A stretch of 8,705 bases of DNA from JANYHF01 sp031393505 (GCA_031393505.1 JANMVX010000315.1:1-8705); one strand, 5' to 3'. Positions 1-6,397 are shown, counted from the first letter of the stretch. Notes: generated by a model from the sequence alone, not told the origin. Translations and numbers: made by a program.

Positions 1-53
1 TGTAACTGTTCGCCACCAATGTTGCGCGGGCGGTGCGGGCGGCGACGAATTTG

Positions 54-82
54 TTGGGGCCACCCGTGGGTCGCCTTATAAC
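54..82 (+). promoter_or_regulatory. Possible sigma-70-type promoter for tex
   Basis: TTGGGG at 54-59 and TATAAC at 77-82 are separated by 17 bases and lie upstream of the tex start. The -10 matches consensus at five of six positions, and the -35 keeps only the TTG. Transcription would begin near 89, giving a leader of about 87 bases. Weak matches of this kind are common by chance, so this is only the best candidate in the 175-base upstream region. I see no other gene in 1-175. Confidence 0.35.
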
Positions 83-102
83 GGCACTTAACGCTGCACG
101 AT

Positions 103-149
103 GGCGATCCAGGGGTCGCCCCAACGCCAAATCGATCTGCATAAAGATC
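103..149 (+). other. Two short inverted repeats in the tex leader
   Basis: GGCGA (103-107) pairs with TCGCC (116-120) around an 8-base loop. GATCT (134-138) pairs with AGATC (145-149) around a 6-base spacer. Both lie between the candidate promoter and the tex ribosome binding site, so they could be leader hairpins or, for the second, an operator. The arms are only five bases long, so chance is a real alternative. Confidence 0.2.
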
Positions 150-164
150 CCTGTGGACTGTAAC

Positions 165-170
165 AAGAGG
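165..170 (+). promoter_or_regulatory. Ribosome binding site of tex
   Basis: AAGAGG ends five bases before the ATG at 176. This is a good Shine-Dalgarno match at near-ideal spacing, and it supports the chosen start. Confidence 0.75.
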
Positions 171-175
171 CCCCC

Positions 176-2485
176 ATGAAATCCATCCCGCAACGCATCG
201 CCGACGAGCTCAATTGCGCGGTGACCCAGGTCGAAACGACCATCGCGCTGCTGAAAGAGGGCGCCACCGTCCCGTTCATCGCGCGCTACCGCAAGGAGAA
301 GACCGGCGGGCTGGATGATACGCAGTTGCGCAACCTGGAAGAGCGGCTGGGGTATCTGACCGAGCTGGAGGACCGGCGCGCGACAGTGCTGAAAAGCATC
401 GACGAGCAGGGCAAGATGACGCCTGAGCTGCTGCACACAATTGGCGCCGCCGAGACCAAAGTGGCGCTGGAAGATCTGTACGCGCCTTACAAAGTCAAGC
501 GCCGCACCAAGGCGATGATCGCGCGCGAAGCGGGGTTGGAGCCTTTGGCGCTGGCGATTCTTGCCGACCCCAGTCTCACTCCCAAGGCCGAGGCCAAGAA
601 GTACATCAACGCCGAGAAGGAGATCGCCTCCTCCGACGCGGCGCTGGAGGGCGCGCGGCACATTCTGATGGAAAGATTCGCCGAGGACGCCAAGCTGGTC
701 GGTGGTTTGCGGGAAAAACTCTGGTCGGGCGGCGTGCTCGCGTCCGCAGTCGTCAAGGGCAAGACGACCGAGGGTGAGAAGTTCACAGATTATTTCGAGT
801 TTTCGCAGACGCCGAAGGATCTGCCGTCGCACCGCATCCTGGCCATGTTGCGTGGCCGCAACGAAGGCATCTTGAAACTCGATGTCGATCTCCCCGTGGC
901 CGAGGGTCAGCCGCATCCCGCCGTGACAGCGGTCATGGCCGCCAACAGCATTGCCGATAGAGGCCGTCCCGCCGATGACTGGCTGAGCGAAACGGCGCGC
1001 CTGACCTGGAAGACCAAGCTCTCGACCTCGCTGGAATCAGATTTGATCAGCCGGCTGAAGGAACGCGCCGACGCCGAGGCGATCCGGATTTTCGCCTCCA
1101 ACCTGAAGGATCTGTTGCTCGCCGCCCCCGCCGGTCCGCGCGTGACCTTGGGCCTCGATCCGGGCATCCGCACGGGTGTCAAAGTTGCCGTGACTGCCGC
1201 GACCGGAAAGCTGCTCGACACCACCGTCATCTATCCGCATGAGCCGCGCAAAGACTGGACTGGATCGCTGGCCTCGCTGGCCGCGCTGTGCCTGAAACAC
1301 AAGGTCACCCTGGTCAGCATCGGCAATGGCACCGGCAGCCGCGAGACCGACAAACTGATCAGTGAGCTGATGACAAAGATGCCCGAACTGAAGCTCACCA
1401 AGCTGATGGTGTCGGAGGCAGGCGCATCGGTCTATTCGGCGTCGGAGCTGGCGGCGAAGGAATTTCCGGACCTCGACGTGTCTTTGCGCGGGGCAGTGTC
1501 CATCGCGCGCCGCCTGCAGGACCCGCTGGCCGAGTTGGTCAAGATCGAACCCAAGGCCATCGGCGTTGGTCAGTACCAGCACGATGTGGACCAGCCGCAA
1601 TTGTCCAAATCGCTCGACGCCACGGTGGAAGATTGCGTGAACGCGGTTGGCGTGGATGTGAACACGGCGTCGGCGCCGCTTTTGGCGCGCGTGAGCGGCC
1701 TGAACCAGACGCTGGCGACCAACATCGTCGCCTTCCGCGACGAGAACGGCGCGTTCGCGACGCGCACCGCCCTTAAGAAAGTGCCGCGGCTGGGGCCGAA
1801 GGCGTTCGAGCAGGCGGCGGGATTCCTGCGCATTCTCGGCGCGAAGAATCCGCTGGATGGATCGTCCGTGCACCCCGAGGCTTATCCCGTCGCCGAAAAA
1901 ATCGCCAAGCAGTCGGGCCGCACGTTGCAGTCCATCATTGGCGACAAGGCGTTCCTGAAAACGCTCCGTCCCGAGACGTTTGCTGATGGCGATTTCGGCG
2001 TGCCGACGGTCAAGGACATTCTGGCCGAGCTGGAAAAACCCGGCCGCGATCCGCGCCCAGAATTCAAGACCGCGACCTTCACGGACGGTGTCGAAGCCAT
2101 TGGCGATTTAAAACCCGGCATGCAGCTTGAGGGCGTCGTCACCAACGTCGCGGCCTTCGGCGCGTTCGTCGACATCGGCGTCCATCAGGACGGCTTGGTG
2201 CATATCTCCGAACTGGCCGACCGTTTCATCAAGGACCCGCGCGAGGTGGTGAAGGCCGGCGATGTGGTGCGCGTGCGTGTGAAAGAAGTCGATGTGGGGC
2301 GCAAACGCATCGCGCTGACCATGAAGTCGGGCGCGCTTGAGGCGGGCACGGATCACGCCGGCCGCGGGACGGGCGCAAAATCGCCGGCGCCGCAACGGAT
2401 GTCGGCCGCTCCGCCGCCCAAGGCCGCAATGGACGCGGATGGCCCAATGGCCGCGGCGCTGCGCAGAGCCCAGGAGCGGAAGTGA
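176..2485 (+). CDS. tex: Tex-family transcription accessory protein, S1 RNA-binding
   Basis: This is a full-length Tex (YhgF-type) protein of 769 residues, about the family's usual length. Tex proteins are cytoplasmic nucleic-acid-binding factors linked to transcription and RNA metabolism. Domains in order: the N-terminal helical Tex region (about 1-315, with the family motif PFIARYRKEKTGGLDD at 33-48); a YqgF/RNase H-like domain starting near 322 (LGLDPGIRTG at 325-334, IGNGTGSRETDKL at 382-394); the conserved stretch SEAGASVYSASELA (413-426) through QYQHDV; helix-hairpin-helix repeats at about 490-560 (ending VPRLGPKAFEQAAGFLRI); and an S1 domain at about 645-718 (GVVTNVAAFGAFVDIG, then DGLVHISEL). 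A Pro/Ala/Lys-rich tail of some 50 residues follows and is probably disordered. The start is supported by AAGAGG five bases upstream. The gene stands alone on its strand and converges on the flavoprotein gene. The family assignment is secure; the exact cellular role in this organism is not visible. Confidence 0.97.
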   Translation: MKSIPQRIADELNCAVTQVETTIALLKEGATVPFIARYRKEKTGGLDDTQLRNLEERLGYLTELEDRRATVLKSIDEQGKMTPELLHTIGAAETKVALEDLYAPYKVKRRTKAMIAREAGLEPLALAILADPSLTPKAEAKKYINAEKEIASSDAALEGARHILMERFAEDAKLVGGLREKLWSGGVLASAVVKGKTTEGEKFTDYFEFSQTPKDLPSHRILAMLRGRNEGILKLDVDLPVAEGQPHPAVTAVMAANSIADRGRPADDWLSETARLTWKTKLSTSLESDLISRLKERADAEAIRIFASNLKDLLLAAPAGPRVTLGLDPGIRTGVKVAVTAATGKLLDTTVIYPHEPRKDWTGSLASLAALCLKHKVTLVSIGNGTGSRETDKLISELMTKMPELKLTKLMVSEAGASVYSASELAAKEFPDLDVSLRGAVSIARRLQDPLAELVKIEPKAIGVGQYQHDVDQPQLSKSLDATVEDCVNAVGVDVNTASAPLLARVSGLNQTLATNIVAFRDENGAFATRTALKKVPRLGPKAFEQAAGFLRILGAKNPLDGSSVHPEAYPVAEKIAKQSGRTLQSIIGDKAFLKTLRPETFADGDFGVPTVKDILAELEKPGRDPRPEFKTATFTDGVEAIGDLKPGMQLEGVVTNVAAFGAFVDIGVHQDGLVHISELADRFIKDPREVVKAGDVVRVRVKEVDVGRKRIALTMKSGALEAGTDHAGRGTGAKSPAPQRMSAAPPPKAAMDADGPMAAALRRAQERK

Positions 2486-2495
2486 GGGCGTCTAT

Positions 2496-2523
2496 TCCTC
2501 TCCCCCATTTTTGGGGGAGAGGA
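2496..2523. terminator. Hairpin at the 3' end of tex, possible terminator
   Basis: TCCTCTCCCCCA and its exact complement enclose a TTTT loop, 10 bases after the tex stop codon. The stem is strong and GC-rich, but no T-tract follows it on either strand, so it does not look like a textbook intrinsic terminator. It may stabilise or end the tex transcript. It is also hairpin 1 of the composite repeat. Confidence 0.4.
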
Positions 2524-2669
2524 TGTCGCCCGAGGCGAAGCCGAGGAAACAGCGACAGGTGAGGGGCCGCCGCTTGCTCCGTGCAAGTTGCACCAGGAGC
2601 GGAGCAAGCGGCTGCCCCTCACCGACCGCGTGGCTCTTGCCGCAAAAAGGCGGCTGCGAGACGCGGTCT

Positions 2670-2696
2670 CCTCTCCCCCGGAAAACGGGGGAGAGG
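2670..2696. terminator. Hairpin at the 3' end of the flavoprotein gene, possible terminator
   Basis: CCTCTCCCCCG and its exact complement enclose the loop GAAAA. The hairpin lies 24 bases beyond the stop codon of the - strand flavoprotein gene (stop at 2721-2723). No T-tract follows on the - strand. It is hairpin 5 of the composite repeat, so terminator function is inferred only from position. Confidence 0.35.
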
Positions 2697-2720
2697 GGGA
2701 GCAAGCGGCGCGCGTTCCCC

Positions 2721-3923
2721 TCAGCACTGACTGATCTCGCCCGCCAGAAAATGCCGCATCCGCGTGACGATCGCGGCAGCCTTGGCGGCGTCCCTGTGCG
2801 CCACCGGTATGCGGAGCGGCGCGATGTGCACGTCGTCGGTCGAGCCGCCGATGACGATGTCGGCGCTGCGGCAGAACAGGTAGGAGGTCTCGCCGTTGCA
2901 GCCGCCGCTGACGAAGTATTTCAACCGCCCCTGCGGATTGTCGATGAGGACCAACTGTCCCTCGACCGCCGTCAAGTCGTGGTCCGACACCAGGTCGTAG
3001 GATCCCAGGCCCGAGCAATTGATGATCACGGTTTCGGGCAATTGCAGCAGCTCCGCCGTGCTTGTCAGCGGATGTCCCCAGCGCACGCGCGCGCCTTTGG
3101 CCTGCACCTCGCGCAGCAGCTGGCGCAGGGAAATCTGCGGTTCGATCAGCCAGGTCTTGTACTCGTAGCCAGGGTCATGGCTCTTCAAGCCATCGAACGG
3201 CAAGTTCCCGACGTTGGGCTCCCCCAGCGTGCGCGCCGCGAAGCGCAGTTCGCCCACGTCGGCCAGCGAATAGTTGAAGCGCTCACGGATGCCATAGGCG
3301 CGCCGGGTGGCGGCGCTGAACCCCTTGATGCGATCAAAGGCTTCCTGCACCAGGTCGCGCAACGCCTGCGGATTGTTCTGATACCCCTGAATAATGCCGG
3401 ACGGCGAAAACTGACCGCCGGCGATCCAGGACGTTGAGTCCTCGAGCGACTGATCCTTGGTGAGAATGCGTAAAGCCAGCCTGGGCCATTTCGCCATCAG
3501 ATCCCGCGCCACCGTCAGGCCGGCGACGCCGGAGCCGATCACCGCGACGCGGGGCAGCGCGCCACGGCCAACGAGGTCGCTGACGGCCTTCGTCACGCGC
3601 GCCGAACAGGCAAGGCTGAGCGTGATGCCGGCGCCGCCGTGACCGTAGTTGTGAATGATGGACTTGCCTTGGGCGCGCCCAAGGGTGGTGTCGAGTCCGA
3701 GGCGAATGCCGTATTTGCGCGTCGGCCGCAAGCCCGCGGCGAGGCGATATTGGCCTGGGTTCAGTCTGAGGTTGGGTATCGTCAAGATCTCGCCGTGGCG
3801 CAGGGGCGCCGCCGACGCCGTCCGGCTGCCGATGATCGCTGGCGCGGCGAACCCCAGCACTGCGCCCGCGCCCAGCCGCAACAGCTGACGCCGCGAGGGC
3901 GTCCCATCCCAATCGCCGCTCAT
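2721..3923 (-). CDS. Tat-exported D-amino acid oxidase-like flavoprotein, circularly permuted
   Basis: This 400-residue FAD enzyme is related to D-amino acid/D-aspartate oxidases, which oxidise D-amino acids to 2-oxo acids, ammonia and H2O2. A Tat signal (SRRQLL at 11-16, hydrophobic stretch to about 31, likely cut after ASA at 38) suggests export of the folded, FAD-loaded enzyme. The motif order is unusual. Residues 64-74 (GLRPTRKYGIR) and 90-101 (IHNYGHGGAGIT), which normally close the family's proteins, precede the dinucleotide-binding VAVIGSGVAGL at 127-136. INCSGLG (301-307), EGQLV and the VIGG strand (357-360) follow, and the chain ends soon after. By eye, Arg69 aligns with the carboxylate-binding Arg283 and Tyr348 with Tyr228 of the mammalian enzyme, while the Tyr224 position is Gly344. 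A weak GGGGA lies eight bases before the ATG. The gene follows the decarboxylase gene by 30 bases, so the two are probably cotranscribed. Substrate range cannot be read from the sequence. Confidence 0.85.
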   Translation of the reverse strand: MSGDWDGTPSRRQLLRLGAGAVLGFAAPAIIGSRTASAAPLRHGEILTIPNLRLNPGQYRLAAGLRPTRKYGIRLGLDTTLGRAQGKSIIHNYGHGGAGITLSLACSARVTKAVSDLVGRGALPRVAVIGSGVAGLTVARDLMAKWPRLALRILTKDQSLEDSTSWIAGGQFSPSGIIQGYQNNPQALRDLVQEAFDRIKGFSAATRRAYGIRERFNYSLADVGELRFAARTLGEPNVGNLPFDGLKSHDPGYEYKTWLIEPQISLRQLLREVQAKGARVRWGHPLTSTAELLQLPETVIINCSGLGSYDLVSDHDLTAVEGQLVLIDNPQGRLKYFVSGGCNGETSYLFCRSADIVIGGSTDDVHIAPLRIPVAHRDAAKAAAIVTRMRHFLAGEISQC

Positions 3924-3953
3924 GTCAGAAGTCCCCGCCCCGATTTTCTCAGC

Positions 3954-5771
3954 CTACGTCACACGCACAGCGCCCGGCAGATCATGCCGCCGAATCCCAG
4001 CGTGAATCAAGGTGGGGCCGGCAGCGGCGCGGGCGGCGGTTAACGCACCAACGAGGGCCTGAGGCGTCGCAACGAAACTGGCTTGCCCCGCCGCCACGCC
4101 CATCGCCTTGGCCAGCGCGACATAATCCCAGCGCGGAAGGTCCAGGACGGCCAGCGGCGCGTTGCTGGCGCGCTTGAAATAGTCCGGCGCGATCAGATAC
4201 TGCTCGATGCCGTAGACGCCGTTATCCAGCACGATGACGATCGCAGGCACTTTGTGGCGCACCAGACTTGACATGCCCTGGCAGGTTTCCTGAAAACCGC
4301 CATCGCCGCAGATGACGAGCGGACGGCGTGATCCGCCCTTGGCCACGCCCAAGGCGGCGCCAGCCGAAAAGCCGATCGACTGCCAGATGGCGTTGGCCAC
4401 GAAGGCGTTGCTCCCGGCCACTTTCAGGTCGCCCGCCACATAGGAGATCAGGCTGGTGTCGGTCATGGCCACGAACGAGGCGTCGAGCACGCCGTTGACG
4501 GCTGCAATCACCTCATCATAGGTGAGGCCGTCTTCTGCGAGTGCGGGACGGGGGCCGTGACCAGGCGCAAAGGCCGGGACGGGGCGGCCGGGTTCGGCCC
4601 GCAACGGGCGGTGATAGGTGGCGTTGTGCTGGACCAGCAGCGCGTCGAGCAGCACCCCGAGATCCGCCGCCACGGAAGCAGCGCCCGGCAGCGTCACCTG
4701 CCGTTCCGCCACGCGAATCAGATGCGGTTGCGCGCGCCGGATCAGATCGCCTTGCAGCGCTTGGTAAACGCAACCGAGCGTCAGCAGGGCGTCCGCCCCA
4801 TCAATGGCCGCGCGCACGATCGGGGACGCATGCGCCCCATCATGCACGCCGACAAAACCCGGGGTATCTTCGGCGATGACCGATTTGGCGAGCAAGTCGG
4901 TGGCGTAGCGCGCTTTCAGAGCACGGACGAGATCCGCCGCTTTGGCGCCGAGACCGAAGCGCTGCAGTTCGACGCCGAGCAGCAGCGCGGGACGGCGTGC
5001 GCCATGCAGCAGGACGAGAATACGTCGCGCCAGTTCGTCCTCATTGCCAGACGGCGACGGACCGGGGCGCAAAGAATTGGTGCGCAACTGACATTTGCCG
5101 TCCCAGACCTCGCGCGCCACCTCGATGTAGACCGGACGGGAGAGTTTCAACGCCGTCGCTATGGCGTCGTCGACCAGGTCGGGCACGTCGGCGGCCCGTT
5201 CGATGCGCACCGCCTTGGCCGTGAGTTCCTCAAAGACGATGGAGTCAGTCGATTTGTGGCTGTGGTCGTCGTCGGGCAGTTTACCTGCGGAATGCGAGTA
5301 GTTGACGCCGAGTTTGCGCTGTTGCGTGAGTTCGCCAACGGACGGTCCGCCGTTGATCAGCACCACTGGGCTGCGCTCGACATAGGCGCCGGCGATGGCG
5401 TTGGCCAGGCTGAGCGTGCCGACGCCGCGCGCCACGGCCACGGCCCCGAGGCCGGCCGTGCGGGCATAGCCATCGGCCGCATACCCCGCTTCCAGGTCGG
5501 AGGCGCAGATGACGGGTTTCACGTCGCCGGTTGCGGCCTCCCGGTAGAGCGCTTCGCAGGTTTTCGCGGGGATGCCGAAGAGGTGCTTGGCGCCGTGTTG
5601 CGCGAGCCGGCGCAGGATGTAGCCAGCGACCGATACGGTGACGGGTTGGGCGTGCGCGGGGGCAGTGATCGCACCCGAAGCGGCGAGCGCTGCGGCCGAG
5701 GCCTGCAAGATTGTGCGGCGGGAGATCAGGGGTTGGACGACATCATCAGGATCGTCGGTTGTCATCCGCAT
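3954..5771 (-). CDS. Tat-exported ThDP-dependent 2-oxo acid decarboxylase-like enzyme
   Basis: This 605-residue thiamine-diphosphate enzyme is closest in motifs to pyruvate/indolepyruvate/phenylpyruvate decarboxylases, which turn 2-oxo acids into aldehydes plus CO2. A Tat signal (SRRTIL at 17-22, probable cut after AHA at 41) precedes the N-terminal Pyr domain. Glu94 in DLEAGYAADGYAR is the cofactor-activating Glu, and GVGTLSLANAIAGAY follows. A middle domain spans about 240-380. The C-terminal PP domain has GDGGFQET (489-496) and DN (516-517) as the metal-ThDP motif. Glu523 in YGIEQ matches the active-site Glu473 of yeast/Zymomonas-type decarboxylases. The usual catalytic His-His pair appears here as Asp-His plus a further His (DDHSHKSTD: Asp169-His170, His172). 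A GAAGGG site lies 3 bases before the first ATG but 9 before the ATG at 5765, so the true start may be two codons downstream. The flavoprotein gene follows 30 bases later. An acetolactate synthase-like or lyase activity cannot be excluded. Confidence 0.85.
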   Translation of the reverse strand: MRMTTDDPDDVVQPLISRRTILQASAAALAASGAITAPAHAQPVTVSVAGYILRRLAQHGAKHLFGIPAKTCEALYREAATGDVKPVICASDLEAGYAADGYARTAGLGAVAVARGVGTLSLANAIAGAYVERSPVVLINGGPSVGELTQQRKLGVNYSHSAGKLPDDDHSHKSTDSIVFEELTAKAVRIERAADVPDLVDDAIATALKLSRPVYIEVAREVWDGKCQLRTNSLRPGPSPSGNEDELARRILVLLHGARRPALLLGVELQRFGLGAKAADLVRALKARYATDLLAKSVIAEDTPGFVGVHDGAHASPIVRAAIDGADALLTLGCVYQALQGDLIRRAQPHLIRVAERQVTLPGAASVAADLGVLLDALLVQHNATYHRPLRAEPGRPVPAFAPGHGPRPALAEDGLTYDEVIAAVNGVLDASFVAMTDTSLISYVAGDLKVAGSNAFVANAIWQSIGFSAGAALGVAKGGSRRPLVICGDGGFQETCQGMSSLVRHKVPAIVIVLDNGVYGIEQYLIAPDYFKRASNAPLAVLDLPRWDYVALAKAMGVAAGQASFVATPQALVGALTAARAAAGPTLIHAGIRRHDLPGAVRVT

Positions 5772-5774
5772 GCG

Positions 5775-5780
5775 CCCTTC
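5775..5780 (-). promoter_or_regulatory. Ribosome binding site that questions the decarboxylase start
   Basis: GAAGGG on the - strand lies 3 bases before the ATG at 5771 and 9 bases before the in-frame ATG at 5765. The second spacing is the more usual one, so translation may begin at 5765, removing Met-Arg. The Tat signal is unaffected either way. Confidence 0.5.
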
Positions 5781-5859
5781 ACAAATCGCAAGCGATCCGG
5801 TTCCCCCGCGAGTGTCATCCGCTTTTAGCCGGTTACGGAGCAGGTGGCGGAAACGGACT

Positions 5860-5890
5860 CTCCTCTCCCCCTTTGTCAGGGGGAGAGGAG
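5860..5890. repeat. Third copy of the CCTCTCCCCC palindrome
   Basis: Twelve-base perfect arms (CTCCTCTCCCCC and its complement) enclose a 7-base loop, TTTGTCA. The core is the same as in the end hairpins of the 2496-2696 array, here as a single palindrome. It sits 29 bases beyond the stop of the small secreted-protein gene and about 90 bases upstream of the decarboxylase start, all on the - strand. It may therefore separate two transcripts, but no T-tract follows it. The rest of the 5772-5919 gap shows no clear promoter. Confidence 0.75.
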
Positions 5891-5919
5891 GAGGCTGACG
5901 CGTACGGCTAACCCGCGCT

Positions 5920-6360
5920 TCACGTCCCGGCTGGCTTGCACGGATCGGCGGCCAAGGTGCAGCGCGTGAGCTTCAAGAGGCCCGTGGTGGCCTGCACGCA
6001 GGTGAGACTGCCGTTCTTGGCGATGCCGAGGTTGAGATAGCGCTCACCGTAGATGCTGCGCACGGCGCGCTGCCAGGCGTTGCGGGCCGAGGCTTCGGAG
6101 AACGAGCGGACCAGGTTCTGCGAGCCTTCACGCTCAATGCGAGCGACGCACTGCGGGCCGACGGGGACGACCACGACCGGCGGCTTCTTCGTCCCCTTCT
6201 TCTTAAAGACGACCACAACCTTCTTCTTCAGTTTGGCCTCGATAACCAGGGTGTCGGGCGCAACGGTCAGCTGCGGGGCGACGGGCGCTGCAACGAGCGG
6301 TGCAGCGTAGGCCATGCTCGCCAAGAGCACGGCGCCGATGAAAGTGCCGGCAATTTTCAT
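5920..6360 (-). CDS. Small secreted four-cysteine protein, function unknown
   Basis: I do not recognise a named family for this 146-residue protein. A Sec-type signal peptide is clear: MK, then a hydrophobic stretch to about 18 and small residues around AYAA, with cleavage probably near 20-25. The mature part begins with a Pro/Val/Ala stretch, then an odd Lys/Val-rich block at 43-66 (KLKKKVVVVFKKK, then KKPPVVVVPV). A compact C-terminal domain follows with Cys71, Cys121, Cys134 and Cys141, enough for two disulfides, and the pattern AW-x-RAV-x-x-x-YG-x-x-Y, then C, C and a final PC. Similar AW/YG/C/PC patterns occur in short exported alphaproteobacterial proteins of unknown role; this is from memory and was not searched. 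GGAG lies eight bases before the ATG and supports the start. The gene is flanked on both sides by hairpin-bearing gaps, so it is probably its own transcript in the periplasm-directed class. Confidence 0.8.
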   Translation of the reverse strand: MKIAGTFIGAVLLASMAYAAPLVAAPVAPQLTVAPDTLVIEAKLKKKVVVVFKKKGTKKPPVVVVPVGPQCVARIEREGSQNLVRSFSEASARNAWQRAVRSIYGERYLNLGIAKNGSLTCVQATTGLLKLTRCTLAADPCKPAGT

Positions 6361-6386
6361 TGGGGGATCTCCAAAAGATGCAAAAC

Positions 6387-6397
6387 GACGGACCGTC
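6387..6397. promoter_or_regulatory. Small palindrome in the leader of the secreted-protein gene
   Basis: GACGG-A-CCGTC is symmetric around a single base and lies 27 bases upstream of the start codon at 6360. It could be an operator half-site pair or a chance palindrome in GC-rich DNA. Confidence 0.2.

Larger units (their letters stand above)
2496..2696. repeat. Composite intergenic repeat: five abutting inverted repeats
   Basis: The convergent gap between tex and the flavoprotein gene is filled by five stem-loops placed end to end. (1) 2496-2523: 12-base perfect arms around TTTT. (2) 2524-2557: TGTCGC / GCGACA arms. (3) 2558-2623: 24-base arms with one mismatch (2558-2581 and 2600-2623), whose loop contains the near-palindrome TGCAAGTTGCA. 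(4) 2624-2668: GACCGCGT / ACGCGGTC arms, with an inner GCCGC / GCGGC pair. (5) 2670-2696: 11-base perfect arms around GAAAA. Hairpins 1 and 5 share the core CCTCTCCCCC / GGGGGAGAGG and so form matching ends. GGAGCAAGCGGC from stem 3 (2601-2612) recurs just outside the array at 2698-2709. Palindromes with this kind of core are frequent between genes in alphaproteobacteria, so a dispersed, non-coding repeat family is likely. No transposase is present. Confidence 0.8.

Noticed and set aside
2496..2696. CRISPR array or insertion sequence in the convergent gap
   Set aside because: There are no regularly spaced identical repeats with unique spacers, and no transposase or target-site duplication. 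The structure is a set of nested and abutting inverted repeats.
2337..3437. Open frame of 366 codons on the + strand running out of tex into the flavoprotein gene
   Set aside because: It overlaps the S1-domain end of tex in another frame, crosses the hairpin array and continues antisense to the flavoprotein gene. No motif supports it.
2721..3923. Permuted flavoprotein explained by a frameshift or a gene fusion artefact
   Set aside because: The frame is continuous from the Tat signal to the stop, all expected segments occur once, and none is duplicated. A sequencing error cannot reorder motifs.
3954..5771. Acetolactate synthase or benzoylformate decarboxylase identity
   Set aside because: The GDGGFQET motif and the Glu in YGIEQ at the pyruvate decarboxylase Glu473 position favour the pyruvate/indolepyruvate decarboxylase group. 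The alternative is kept as a caution because the His pair is altered.
4557..5828. Open frame of 423 codons on the + strand opposite the decarboxylase gene
   Set aside because: It is antisense to a gene with clear family motifs along its whole length. Its own translation is Arg/Gln/Gly-rich with no recognisable domain, as expected of antisense frames in GC-rich DNA.
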